This document shows, one piece after another, positions 24,574 through 34,013 of a DNA stretch of 64,000 nt. The notes under the pieces were generated by a model. That model made no database searches, was not told the origin of the DNA, and saw nothing but the letters and a program-made list of their open reading frames with translations. The stretch spans positions 1 through 64,000 of the forward strand of contig NZ_JBHSGP010000005.1 in assembly GCF_042654525.1 (NCBI RefSeq). Direction: 5' to 3'. This DNA comes from Geojedonia litorea (GTDB lineage: Bacteria > Bacteroidota > Bacteroidia > Flavobacteriales > Flavobacteriaceae). The stretch's first letter is position 1; each line of letters begins with the position of its first letter. The position numbers and the translations under genes are program-made.

Positions 24574-26229
24574 TTAATCGAGTTTTGAGCCAGTCATTTG
24601 TTGACCACCTTGATTTAAAGTAGCGCTAATTACTTTGCCCTTATCGTCTTTGTTGAACGTAAGTTGGGCAGGTACTACTTTCAAGAAAAAAGAATCTTCT
24701 TTTTCTGCAAAAATTTCAAACTGTGGTTGCCCCGTGGCTTGAGCAAATATTTGGTTTTCTTTTACCGTAATTTCTATAATAAATTGAGGCATGATTTCAT
24801 ATTTGCCAGTATATTGTTTTAGAATTTCTGGAGCTAGTGTTATTGCAATTTTTTCAACGGGTGCTGCTTTGTCTATTTCCGTTCCAACAATTGTGTTTCC
24901 ACCATTAGTAAAATTGGCAACTTTTTTTCCGTCTTTTGAGCTAAATTCATAGCTAGTGTCTCCACCTTCAAAAATGAATTTTGAATTGGACATAGCATAA
25001 ATTGGAAGCTTTGTACTTCCTTCTCGTTGACTGAATAGTTGTCCATTTTCAAAAGTAATATGTCTAATCGTACTTTCGTCAAATTGGTAGGCACCAACCC
25101 ATTTTTTTAAATCGGTTTCTGGCAGTTTAATAGCATCTTTGATGTCTGGAAAAGGCTTGCCAATGGCCATAGCAGCAATTTTTGTTGTAGCTGATGTAAT
25201 ATTTTTACAATCACAGTTAGTGAGCCCGATTGCATACACTTTTTCTTCTGGTAAATAAATCCCCATGGTAGTATAGCCAAAAATGCCTCCGCCATGTTGT
25301 ATACTTCGCGAGCCATTGATATTATTTTCACCAAGTCCATAGCCATAAGTGATATGTTCGCCGTTATTTAAAGTTGAACCATGAATGGCCTTTTCATAGC
25401 TGCTTTTAGATAATAATTGATTGTTATTTAATGCCATTTGCCATTTTAGTAAATCACTTGTCGTGGACATTAATGATCCAGCGGCATAAGGCAAAGTCAA
25501 ACTCAAATAATCGGCATTTTCAAATCCATTTTGTGTTGATGAATATCCGGTTGCTCTATTAGGAATCAGTTTTTTCATGCTACCATAATAAGAAGAGTCC
25601 ATGCCCAATTTGTCAAAAATATGTGTCTTGATAAAGTCTGCATAGGATTGGCCAGAAACCACTTCTATTATGTGACCAAGGATAATATAACCAGAATTAT
25701 TATATAAAAATTGTTCTCCAGTTTTAAAATCCATAGGCTCATTTTTAAATACATCTATAAGTTCGGTAGGAGTCATGTCTGTCCGAGCATGCTTTATAAA
25801 ACTTTGCATGCTAGTATAGCTTTTTATTCCCGAAGTGTGATTCAATAAATGATGGATAGTGATAGTATTGCCCATTGTAGGATAGTCGGGAATGAATTTT
25901 GTAATATCATCCTCAACTTTTAATTTTCCCTGCTCTTCTAGCATTAAAATGGCCACTGCGGTAAACTGTTTGGTAATTGATCCTATTTCGAATACATTAT
26001 TGGTGTTCATCGGAACATCCAATTCTAAATTAGCCATACCAAAGGCTTTATGGTAAATAGGTTTTCCTTCTTTAGCAATTAAAAAGGAAACTCCAGGCTC
26101 GTTTGAAGGATACATGGAGTTTAAAAATGTGTCTACATCTTTTTCTAAATTTTGACTTTGAACTGTAATCGAGGCTAAAAAAAGGAGTACTATTATAGTT
26201 ATAAAATTTTTGGTGCTAATTAGTTTCAT
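24574..26229 (-). CDS. Secreted serine hydrolase (class C beta-lactamase family)
   Basis: 551 residues. Signal peptide ends TVQS. Active-site motifs of the beta-lactamase/DD-peptidase fold: SITK (GSITKQFTA), YNN (LYNNSGYIILG) and HGGG (IQHGGGIFG). About 170 C-terminal residues form extra beta-rich domains ending near GQQMTGSKLD. The substrate is uncertain: peptidoglycan-like peptides, esters or D-amino peptides. An ECF-type promoter motif lies just upstream, so it may belong to the sigma regulon. Confidence 0.87.
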   Translation of the reverse strand: MKLISTKNFITIIVLLFLASITVQSQNLEKDVDTFLNSMYPSNEPGVSFLIAKEGKPIYHKAFGMANLELDVPMNTNNVFEIGSITKQFTAVAILMLEEQGKLKVEDDITKFIPDYPTMGNTITIHHLLNHTSGIKSYTSMQSFIKHARTDMTPTELIDVFKNEPMDFKTGEQFLYNNSGYIILGHIIEVVSGQSYADFIKTHIFDKLGMDSSYYGSMKKLIPNRATGYSSTQNGFENADYLSLTLPYAAGSLMSTTSDLLKWQMALNNNQLLSKSSYEKAIHGSTLNNGEHITYGYGLGENNINGSRSIQHGGGIFGYTTMGIYLPEEKVYAIGLTNCDCKNITSATTKIAAMAIGKPFPDIKDAIKLPETDLKKWVGAYQFDESTIRHITFENGQLFSQREGSTKLPIYAMSNSKFIFEGGDTSYEFSSKDGKKVANFTNGGNTIVGTEIDKAAPVEKIAITLAPEILKQYTGKYEIMPQFIIEITVKENQIFAQATGQPQFEIFAEKEDSFFLKVVPAQLTFNKDDKGKVISATLNQGGQQMTGSKLD

Positions 26230-26272
26230 GACTTTTGTGTTTGATTGTGATTAGTCGTTAAGTAATATGTTT

Positions 26273-26298
26273 GACGATTAAAAAATGGTTTGGTTACA
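26273..26298 (-). promoter_or_regulatory. ECF-like promoter before the serine hydrolase
   Basis: Minus strand: TGTAACC (26298-26292), 15 bases, CGTC (26276-26273). Same elements as at the sigma locus with one base less spacing; 43 bases before the ATG. Confidence 0.5.
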
Positions 26299-26327
26299 TG
26301 TTCTAGTAGATTCGTCACCTTTTATGA

Positions 26328-27080
26328 CTAACGCTCAATTTTAAAATTATCTAGTTTTATGTCATCAAGGCCTATATCATCAAAAGGATATTCTAATTGA
26401 TTTTGGATATTGTAAAGGGATATCAAAATGTATTCGGTAAGTAAAACAATAAAGTAAGTGACCCATTGCGGATTATTAGAGCCTATATTAAATATTATAG
26501 TTGGGGCATAAATAAAAGGAAAAATATATATAAAGATCTCGCAATAAGCTTTTAAACTTATAGGAGTCCTGTGACTATGTATAGCATAAACATTCTCAAT
26601 AGATTCATGTAAGTCTTTCATAAACCTAAATACTTTTTCCCGCAAGCTTTTGGACATTGAAAGTTTATTGTCTAAAGTAAATTGATACACTTTATGCACA
26701 AGGGCATCAATATCTTTTATTTCGCAATCTTTTGATTTAAGATTAACCAAGGTTTTAATATTGATTTCTAGTAAAATGTTTTGAATTTCTGACTTAAGGT
26801 TTTCTGATAAACCATCGTGGCTCATAAAAAAATAATTTACTGTTTTTATGGAACTCCTAAATTCACTTAAATGTTCGAGTGCCTTTTCACGTCTCCTAAA
26901 TGACCCTCGAATGGTGAATACTAAAGGAAAGATAATCGCTATACTTAATAAGGTTAGGTTTAACTCAAAGTTAATTTCGGACTGATAAAACAAATAGGTG
27001 GCTACGATAGCAATTGCTAAAGCGAGAAAGGTCCTAAAGTTTATTATTGTAAAGTATGGTTTGATAGGCTGATTATAAAT
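26328..27080 (-). CDS. Bestrophin-like membrane protein with apparent ATT start
   Basis: 250 residues if read from ATT at 27080 (IYNQPIKPYFTIINFRTF). The only standard start in frame, TTG 26993, would cut through the first membrane helix. Features: membrane segments near residues 18-36 and 43-60, then RGSFRRREKALEHLS, two more hydrophobic segments (about 180-200 and 208-222), and a YPFDDIGLDDI end resembling the bestrophin (RFP-TM) anion-channel family. Assignment is by pattern. A stop lies directly upstream of the ATT frame. Confidence 0.65.
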   Translation of the reverse strand: MYNQPIKPYFTIINFRTFLALAIAIVATYLFYQSEINFELNLTLLSIAIIFPLVFTIRGSFRRREKALEHLSEFRSSIKTVNYFFMSHDGLSENLKSEIQNILLEINIKTLVNLKSKDCEIKDIDALVHKVYQFTLDNKLSMSKSLREKVFRFMKDLHESIENVYAIHSHRTPISLKAYCEIFIYIFPFIYAPTIIFNIGSNNPQWVTYFIVLLTEYILISLYNIQNQLEYPFDDIGLDDIKLDNFKIER

Positions 27081-27092
27081 GTGTTATATTTG
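27061..27092 (+). promoter_or_regulatory. Promoter of the 27112 gene
   Basis: TTG (27061-27063), 21-base spacer, TATATTTG (27085-27092), a good TTG/TAnnTTTG pair. It overlaps the proposed ATT start region of the divergent bestrophin-like gene. Confidence 0.6.
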
Positions 27093-27111
27093 ATAAAGTT
27101 AATGTTTTATA

Positions 27112-28170
27112 ATGAATAAGCCAATAAGGATTTTTATCTCGACTCTTTCAATAATACTTTGCACTTTAGGATATTCTCAAACACACGAACCTTTAAGCGT
27201 AGTCGAAGTTTCTGAACTATTTTTGGAAGAGCAAATTATGCCTATTAAATTATCGTATTCTATTACTGAAATCAAAAAAGATACTAATGACTCAACCTAT
27301 ATTGATTCTAAGTTGTCATATAGATTAAATGATACTACTTGGAAATCTTTAGATATTGAATTAAGGGCCAGAGGGAATTACCGTTTAAAAAACTGCTATT
27401 TTCCGCCTTTAAAAGTGAAAATAAAAAAATCTCATTCAAAAAACACAGCTTTTGAAGGGAATAAAACTTTAAAGATAGTGTTGCCGTGTTTGGTTCAAAA
27501 GGATAACAATGACAATGTGATTAAAGAATATCTTGCTTACAAACTTTTTGAACTTATTTCGCCTTATCATTTTAAAACACGATTGTTAGAGGTTGATCTG
27601 GAAAACATGAAACGAAACACTTCAAAATCGTATCAATTAAAAGGGTTTTTTATAGAAGATGATAAAACTGCAGCTAAACGTTTAAATGCTAAAATATATA
27701 AACGCAATATGCATCCCTTGAATCAAGAATCCATGGCTTCAATAAGAAATGCATTTTTTCAATTTATGATAGGAAATACGGATTTTTCACAGGCCTATCA
27801 ACATAATATGAAGGTGTTGTATATTGAAGAGAAGATGATTCCAATTCCGTATGATTTTGATATGTCTGGCTTTGTTAATTGCAGTTATGCCACTGTTTCT
27901 CAAATCGAAGGAAATAGTTTGGGTTTATCATCCGTTACACAACGTAAATTTAGAGGGTTTGAAAGAGATGAAAACTTATTTGAACAGGTTCGCCAAGAGT
28001 TTTTAAAAAATAGATTAAAAATATTTTCTCTTTTAGACTCATATAAAGATATGTTTGAAAATGAAAATGAATTTACTATTGCCAGAGACTACATTTCAAG
28101 TTTTTTTGAGGTAATGGTGAATACTGATAAATTCAAAACTGAAATTCTAAATTCAGCTCGAAAAGAATAG
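27112..28170 (+). CDS. Secreted protein of unknown function, possibly CotH/kinase-like
   Basis: 352 residues, signal peptide ends GYSQ. I do not recognise the family with certainty. Segments ELRARGNYRL with CYFPPLKV, then FMIGNTDFSQAYQHN and IPIPYDFDMSGF, have the order seen in CotH-type spore-coat kinases and distantly in HipA-like kinases (Arg/Gly strand, N-D catalytic loop, DFD). If so it could phosphorylate a secreted protein, but key residues need a structural check. Monocistronic and convergent with the phosphoesterase gene (11-base gap). Confidence 0.55.
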   Translation: MNKPIRIFISTLSIILCTLGYSQTHEPLSVVEVSELFLEEQIMPIKLSYSITEIKKDTNDSTYIDSKLSYRLNDTTWKSLDIELRARGNYRLKNCYFPPLKVKIKKSHSKNTAFEGNKTLKIVLPCLVQKDNNDNVIKEYLAYKLFELISPYHFKTRLLEVDLENMKRNTSKSYQLKGFFIEDDKTAAKRLNAKIYKRNMHPLNQESMASIRNAFFQFMIGNTDFSQAYQHNMKVLYIEEKMIPIPYDFDMSGFVNCSYATVSQIEGNSLGLSSVTQRKFRGFERDENLFEQVRQEFLKNRLKIFSLLDSYKDMFENENEFTIARDYISSFFEVMVNTDKFKTEILNSARKE

Positions 28171-28181
28171 TTATACCAATT

Positions 28182-29255
28182 TTAATTAAGTCTAATTTTT
28201 TTGCCTTCAAGAGTGCCTCTATAAAACTTTCTGTTTTCAATCAATAATACTTCTCCATAAACTCCCAATTTTATGCTCGAATCTACTGCCAACAATTTGT
28301 TCTTAAATAAACTCTTTATTTGCTTTTGAGAGGTGTGTCCAACGACAATATGCTTCACACCAAGTTTACGCAGCAATTTGTTTAAATCAGCCTTTTTAAA
28401 ATTTTCGCTAAAATATCCACGGTACCAAATGGGGCCAGAACCGTTAAAATAGTTGCCATAAATTGAGTCCCATTGTAAATCACGTCTATCCATTTGAAGT
28501 GACTTACGCATAATATCATTGGTAAATTCTAAATCAAATTCTTGGGCTATTAAGTCTTCCGAAATGCCTCCATGTACAAATAGAAGGTCATTGATTTTAA
28601 TTATTGTTGGTTTGGAACGAAGCCATCTACCGAGTACTGTTTGATTGTTAAAAAGCTCATTATAATTGGTTTGAAGGGCTTTAGCTGTATGCCAATATTT
28701 CTTATTGATATATCTTAAATCGTTTTGAAGAACCATGTACTCATGATTGCCCAAAATATAATGCACTTTACCTCCATTTTTTAGGGCCTGCTGTTCTAAA
28801 TTATAAATAAACCAAAGCACTTCAGTCACTTCGGAACCACGATCAAAAATGTCTCCAACAATCACAAAGTGCCCATCTCCAAACACCCAATTTAGATTTT
28901 TGTCAATGATTTTGTTGTTTTGTAATAATGAAATAAGCAAATCATATTGTCCATGAATATCACTTAAGGCCGCAATTTTAGAAACGTTTTTGAATATTGA
29001 ACTTTCAGGAATAAACTCTGTTTTTAGTGTTTCTGGTTTTAGAATTTTGGACTCCACGTTACCACCAATAATGGTCTTTTTTACTAAACTATCATTATAG
29101 ATAAATATATACGGACCGTCATCAAAATCCAGCGTATCTGTTATTGTAGTATTGCTATCGTAAGACGAAACATGATTTTTTGTAGCTAGATTTTTTTGAA
29201 AACTCAAACCAAGACCTAATGTAACTATAAGTTTGAGGAAAAGATATTTTGTCAT
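28182..29255 (-). CDS. Metallophosphoesterase (calcineurin-like, Shelph-type)
   Basis: 357 residues with an N-terminal signal-like segment. The five metal motifs are visible: ALSDIHGQYDLL, GDIFDRG, LGNHEYM, a middle HGG (FVHGGISEDL) and VVGHTSQKQI. GDxxDRG plus GNHE indicates the PPP-like phosphoprotein phosphatase branch, probably acting in the periplasm. The substrate is unknown. Adjacent to a possible secreted kinase-like protein but on the opposite strand. Confidence 0.87.
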   Translation of the reverse strand: MTKYLFLKLIVTLGLGLSFQKNLATKNHVSSYDSNTTITDTLDFDDGPYIFIYNDSLVKKTIIGGNVESKILKPETLKTEFIPESSIFKNVSKIAALSDIHGQYDLLISLLQNNKIIDKNLNWVFGDGHFVIVGDIFDRGSEVTEVLWFIYNLEQQALKNGGKVHYILGNHEYMVLQNDLRYINKKYWHTAKALQTNYNELFNNQTVLGRWLRSKPTIIKINDLLFVHGGISEDLIAQEFDLEFTNDIMRKSLQMDRRDLQWDSIYGNYFNGSGPIWYRGYFSENFKKADLNKLLRKLGVKHIVVGHTSQKQIKSLFKNKLLAVDSSIKLGVYGEVLLIENRKFYRGTLEGKKIRLN

Positions 29256-29314
29256 GCTTTAATGCTATTTAGACGAAGTTACTGTTTTTAAATTGAATAT
29301 TATAGTCGAAAAAA

Positions 29315-29340
29315 AACCACTTTGCTTAAGCAAAGTGGTT
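29315..29340 (-). terminator. Terminator between htpG and the phosphoesterase gene
   Basis: A perfect 26-base palindrome, arms AACCACTTTGCTT/AAGCAAAGTGGTT. On the minus strand it is followed by eight T, which fits termination of htpG. Confidence 0.9.
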
Positions 29341-29371
29341 TAAAATATTCCGTTTTTAAAAGACTAAAGCT

Positions 29372-31258
29372 CTATTTTATCATTTCGTAGCTTCGTTTGA
29401 TGAATTTAGTGAGCTCTTCACCTTTTAATAGCCCTTGTGAGAGACGTGCTAAATCTAAACTTTGGTTTATTAATCGCTCTTGTTTCTTTTTAGTTTTGGT
29501 ATTCATAATCTCGCCAACCAATTCCGAATTTGTATTGACCACTAGATTATACATTTCTGGCATATTTCCCATGCCAAACATTCCGCCTCCACCAGTTTGT
29601 TGCATTTCTTTCATTCTGCGCATAAACTCTGGTTGAGTAATCATAAACGGAGCGGCATCACTATCCATAGACTCTAACTGTACCATGAATTTTTCAGAAG
29701 GTATAACTTCTTTCAATAAAGTATCAAGTTCTGTTTTTTGCTCTTCGGTTAGTTTAGATATTTTGGTATCATCTTTTTTGATGAGGCTGTCAATATGATC
29801 GGCATCCACACGGCTAAATGAAATCTTCTCTTTTGAAGTTTCCAATTTTTGCATTAAATGACTAACAATTGGAGAATCCAACAATAAAACTTCGTAACCT
29901 TTTGCTTTTGCCGCTTCAATGTAACTGTGTTGTGCATCTTTATCAGCGGCATATAAAATGACAAGATTATCGTCTTTATCAGTTTGATTAGCCTTGATTT
30001 TATTGTAGAGTTCGTCGTAGGTATAGTATTTACCATCAACAGTTGGGTATAGCGCAAAGGCATCTGCTTTTTCAAAGAATTTTTCTTCAGAAAGCATCCC
30101 ATACTCAATCACGATTTTGATATCATCCCATTTTTTCTCGAAATCTTCACGGTTGTTATTGAACAAAGATTTCAATTTGTCTGCAACTTTACGCGTGATG
30201 TAAGAAGAAATTTTCTTCACAGCACCATCAGCTTGCAAATATGAACGCGATACATTTAACGGAATATCTGGAGAATCTATAACTCCTCTTAACATCGTTA
30301 AAAATTCAGGAACAATTCCTTCTACATTATCAGTTACAAATACTTGATTTTGGTATAACTGAATTTTATCTTTTTGAATGTTAAGATCGTTGGTCATTTT
30401 GGGGAAATACAAGATTCCCGTTAAATTGAATGGATAATCAACATTAAGATGTATATGGAATAAAGGCTCCTCAAATTGCATTGGGTAAAGCTCTCTGTAA
30501 AAATCTTTATAATCCTGATCTTCCAAATCAGTTGGCTGTTTGGTCCAAGCGGGATTTGGATTGTTAATAATATTATCAACCGTTACTTTTTCTGGTTTTG
30601 CATCTTTTTTTGCATCTTCAGGAAGTGGTAAGGTTTCTTCTTTAGTGCCAAACTTAATTGGTATTGGCATAAACTTGTTGTACTTCTTCAATAGTGCGCT
30701 AATTCTTGAATCTTCTAAAAACTCTTTAGAATCATCGGCAATGTGAAGAATGATTTCTGTTCCTCTTTCGGTTTTATCATGCGGTTCCAAAGTGAACTCT
30801 GGCGAGCCATCACAGGTCCAATGTGCCGCAGGTTCGTCCTTAAACGATTTGGTGATAATTTCTACTTTTTCAGCTACCATAAATGCCGAATAAAAGCCTA
30901 GTCCAAAATGACCTATGATACCAGTATCTTTAGCAGAATCTTTGTATTTGTCCAAAAACTCTTCTGCACCAGAAAAAGCAACTTCATTAATATATTTTTC
31001 AACTTCATCGGCCGTCATTCCAAGACCTTGGTCAATAATATGTAGTTTTTTGCCTTTTTTGTCAACTTTGACTTCAATGATTGGATTACCATATTCTATT
31101 TTTGCTTCACCTACGCTTGTTAAATGTTTAAGTTTTAAGGTGGCATCTGTTGCGTTACTAATCAACTCTCGTAAAAAGATTTCGTGATCGCTGTATAAGA
31201 ATTTTTTAATGAGAGGAAAGATATTCTCTACCGAAACATTAATATTTCCTTTTGTCAT
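29372..31258 (-). CDS. htpG: Molecular chaperone HtpG (Hsp90)
   Basis: 628 residues from ATG 31258 (MTKGNINVSVENIF). An in-frame TTG six codons upstream is not needed. N-terminal ATPase motifs: ELISNATDA, DQGLGM and GHFGLGFYS. The middle domain has the NVSRSYLQ segment. The C-terminal dimerisation part has a Met/Gly-rich loop (GGGGMFGMGNMPEMYNL). ATP-driven folding of client proteins in the cytoplasm. An inverted repeat upstream may be a heat-shock operator. Confidence 0.96.
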   Translation of the reverse strand: MTKGNINVSVENIFPLIKKFLYSDHEIFLRELISNATDATLKLKHLTSVGEAKIEYGNPIIEVKVDKKGKKLHIIDQGLGMTADEVEKYINEVAFSGAEEFLDKYKDSAKDTGIIGHFGLGFYSAFMVAEKVEIITKSFKDEPAAHWTCDGSPEFTLEPHDKTERGTEIILHIADDSKEFLEDSRISALLKKYNKFMPIPIKFGTKEETLPLPEDAKKDAKPEKVTVDNIINNPNPAWTKQPTDLEDQDYKDFYRELYPMQFEEPLFHIHLNVDYPFNLTGILYFPKMTNDLNIQKDKIQLYQNQVFVTDNVEGIVPEFLTMLRGVIDSPDIPLNVSRSYLQADGAVKKISSYITRKVADKLKSLFNNNREDFEKKWDDIKIVIEYGMLSEEKFFEKADAFALYPTVDGKYYTYDELYNKIKANQTDKDDNLVILYAADKDAQHSYIEAAKAKGYEVLLLDSPIVSHLMQKLETSKEKISFSRVDADHIDSLIKKDDTKISKLTEEQKTELDTLLKEVIPSEKFMVQLESMDSDAAPFMITQPEFMRRMKEMQQTGGGGMFGMGNMPEMYNLVVNTNSELVGEIMNTKTKKKQERLINQSLDLARLSQGLLKGEELTKFIKRSYEMIK

Positions 31259-31297
31259 GATATGTGATTTTTTCAATTATTAGTTATACTTCTTTGT

Positions 31298-31316
31298 TTG
31301 GCAACAAAAATGCCAA
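31298..31316 (-). promoter_or_regulatory. Inverted repeat TTGGCA-N7-TGCCAA upstream of htpG
   Basis: A perfect 6-bp inverted repeat with a 7-base spacer, 40 bases before the htpG ATG. It is not the CIRCE sequence. It could be an operator or part of a leader hairpin. Confidence 0.35.
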
Positions 31317-31349
31317 TAGTATAAATGTGACAAACTGACACCATAAAAA

Positions 31350-31377
31350 AAGCCATTCTCAACAGAATGACTTTTTT
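31350..31377. terminator. Terminator of the S9 peptidase gene
   Basis: Stem AAGCCATTC/GAATGACTT (one mismatch) with A7 before and T6 after, so bidirectional. Confidence 0.65.
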
Positions 31378-31399
31378 ATATTGAATCTTTTACTTCTTA

Positions 31400-33844
31400 T
31401 TAATCTTTCATGGATTCTTCAGGAAGTGTAATGTCTTCTTTCTTTTTTAAATATTGTTCTAGCCATTGGTCTTGCTCCCATAGCATATGCAAAATAGATT
31501 CTTTAGCCGCATAACCATGACTTTCTTTTGGTAGCATAACTAGTCTTACAGGTGCACCTAGACCCTTTAAGGCATTAAAGTAACGCTCACTTTGTAAAGG
31601 ATATGTCCCAGAGTTGTTATCAGCTTCACCATGAATAAGTAGTAATGGTGTTTTCATAGTATCGGCATGCATAAATGGTGACATGTTGTAATAAATCTCT
31701 GGAGCTTCCCAATAGCTACGTTCTTCACTTTGAAACCCGAAAGGTGTCAATGTTCTATTATAAGCTCCACTTCTGGCAATACCAGCAGCAAATAGATTAG
31801 AGTGTGACAATAAATTAGCAGTCATAAATGCGCCATAAGAGTGTCCACCAACAGCTACACGTTCTCGATCAATATAACCTAAAGCATCCACAGCATCAAT
31901 TCCAGCTTTTCCATTAGCTACTAATTGCTTTACAAAGCTGTCATTGGGTTGTTCATCACCTTCACCGACAATAGGGAATGATGCATCATCCAAGACCACA
32001 TATCCTCTAGTAACCCAATAGATTGGGGAGCCATAAGATGGGTAGGTAAATTCATTTGAATTTGAAGTGCTTTGTGACGCACTATTTTTGTCCTTGTATT
32101 CACGAGGATAGGCCCACATAATCATGGGGTATTTTTTACCTTCTTCGTAATTGGTTGGTAAATATAGTGTAGCAGTAAGGTCTAAACCATCGTCACGCTT
32201 GTATTTAATGACCTCTTTATGTACATTTTGAATACTCTTAAAAGGATTTTCAAATTGTGTTAAAGGGATTAATCCAATTCGTTTTTTAATGTTTCTGATA
32301 TAGTAATTTGGAAATTCATTCTTTGATTCTATTTGAACAACGATCTCTCCAGCTTTGGCGTCGAGTGCAAAAGAAAGCGTTTCTACTTTGTCAGTGAGTT
32401 GAGATTGGTAAAGACGATTTTTCTTTTTAGTACTTAAATCAAGTTCATCAACAAAAGGAAACTTACCTTCAGGCGTATAACCATCACCTAATAAATAGAC
32501 ATTTGTACCGTCCAAATCTAAGACGCGCTCACCAAATTCATTTTCTTTGGTTACGAAATCTCCAGGGTCACTGTAAACATCTTGATAGTTGCGATCGAAA
32601 AGTATTTCCGGTTTTTGTTTTGGATTAGATGGATTAAACACGTAGGTGCGTGTATTTCTTGTATTCCACCAACGGTCGTAAGCAATAGCAGTTGTGTTGT
32701 TACCCCAAATAATTCGGGCAAATCTATCTTTAGTTTTTAAGAGAGAAGTCACTGGGCCATTAAAGGGAGCATTTTGCTGAAACACTTCATCCCTGTATGG
32801 CACTTCGTTTTCTGGATCGCCACCATCTAAAGCTTCAACCCAAATTAATGTTGCAGGCTTATCATTTCGCCATGCTAGGTCACGCTTACCAGTGCGTTCT
32901 GCCATGAATCCTTTTGGAAGATCTTCAATAAGAGGCACTTCTAAAACTGTTTTAACAAATTCACCATTGCTTTTGTAGATGGTTGTTTTTGATGGAAATC
33001 TGTAATAAGGAACGAGGTACGAGAAGGGTTTTTCAATGGTGGTAATCATGACATAATTACCGTCTGGTGAAAAATCAACACTTCTATACATGGCACTAGG
33101 TTTCCAAAGTGTGGTTTTACCGTCAATAGTCACTTTTCGTAACTCCGATAAGGCGAGTTGCTCAAAATTATACTCATCGTTTGGATTTTTTAATAAATCC
33201 TGATAGGTTCTGTTTTGCGCTTTTACACCGGCTTCACTTACCGAAATAGTTGGTCCCGTAGGTACAGCTTCTTTTGTATTTATCAACGCTTGTCTATTAT
33301 CTGGAAGAAATTCAACAATTAATGCGCTGCTATCTTTGAACCATGTAAAAGGTCGTCCTATATTACCATTTAAATTAGCATTGCTGATTTTTGAAGCCTT
33401 GGCTGCTGTGATATCCAAAATCCAAAGTTCAACTCCTTTATTAGTGGTATTGGTAAATGCCATAAGTTGTTCATTTGGCGCGTACGAGAAATTGGCATAA
33501 CGTCCATTTTCAGGTAAACCACTAACGTCTTGTATAGAACCTTTTACTCCTACACGTACTTTAATATCTGTATTATAACGTGTTCTACTTCCTATATTAG
33601 TGACAGGGTTAATGCGTAAGCCACCAAGACGAAGTTCTTCTTCAGAAAGTTCATCAATTGATTTATAATTACTTCGATATAAAAACACAATGTTTTCACC
33701 TTTGCTGTCCATTCTAATATTTGGCGCCAAGGGTGCCTCGGCCAGCTCTAGAATGTTTTCTGGCGGTTTTTGATAGGTTAGGTTTTCTTGTCCAAAACTG
33801 AATTGGAAAAGAAACATGAAAAGGAAAAATAACGTTGATTTCAT
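31400..33844 (-). CDS. S9 family peptidase (prolyl oligopeptidase type), secreted
   Basis: 814 residues. Signal peptide ends SFGQ. A long N-terminal beta-propeller (about 50-530) precedes the alpha/beta hydrolase domain (about 560-800) with the nucleophile in GGHSYGAFM, Asp in LLIHGEADNNSG and His in KESHGY. Architecture and length agree with Bacteroidota S9 peptidases close to glutamyl or dipeptidyl peptidases. Probably periplasmic or surface peptide use. All catalytic residues present. Confidence 0.88.
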   Translation of the reverse strand: MKSTLFFLFMFLFQFSFGQENLTYQKPPENILELAEAPLAPNIRMDSKGENIVFLYRSNYKSIDELSEEELRLGGLRINPVTNIGSRTRYNTDIKVRVGVKGSIQDVSGLPENGRYANFSYAPNEQLMAFTNTTNKGVELWILDITAAKASKISNANLNGNIGRPFTWFKDSSALIVEFLPDNRQALINTKEAVPTGPTISVSEAGVKAQNRTYQDLLKNPNDEYNFEQLALSELRKVTIDGKTTLWKPSAMYRSVDFSPDGNYVMITTIEKPFSYLVPYYRFPSKTTIYKSNGEFVKTVLEVPLIEDLPKGFMAERTGKRDLAWRNDKPATLIWVEALDGGDPENEVPYRDEVFQQNAPFNGPVTSLLKTKDRFARIIWGNNTTAIAYDRWWNTRNTRTYVFNPSNPKQKPEILFDRNYQDVYSDPGDFVTKENEFGERVLDLDGTNVYLLGDGYTPEGKFPFVDELDLSTKKKNRLYQSQLTDKVETLSFALDAKAGEIVVQIESKNEFPNYYIRNIKKRIGLIPLTQFENPFKSIQNVHKEVIKYKRDDGLDLTATLYLPTNYEEGKKYPMIMWAYPREYKDKNSASQSTSNSNEFTYPSYGSPIYWVTRGYVVLDDASFPIVGEGDEQPNDSFVKQLVANGKAGIDAVDALGYIDRERVAVGGHSYGAFMTANLLSHSNLFAAGIARSGAYNRTLTPFGFQSEERSYWEAPEIYYNMSPFMHADTMKTPLLLIHGEADNNSGTYPLQSERYFNALKGLGAPVRLVMLPKESHGYAAKESILHMLWEQDQWLEQYLKKKEDITLPEESMKD

Positions 33845-34013
33845 TTGAAGTGATTTAAGTTTAAAATAAGAACTACTAAAATAAGGTTTTATACGAATAG
33901 TAGTATGTTAAAATTATGTTGTAATTGTGAAAATCAATGCTGTGTTTAGCCTTTCGGTTTATTAATTGATTAATTTTAATTTTTTAACTGTATATTGAAA
34001 AAAAAATTACACT

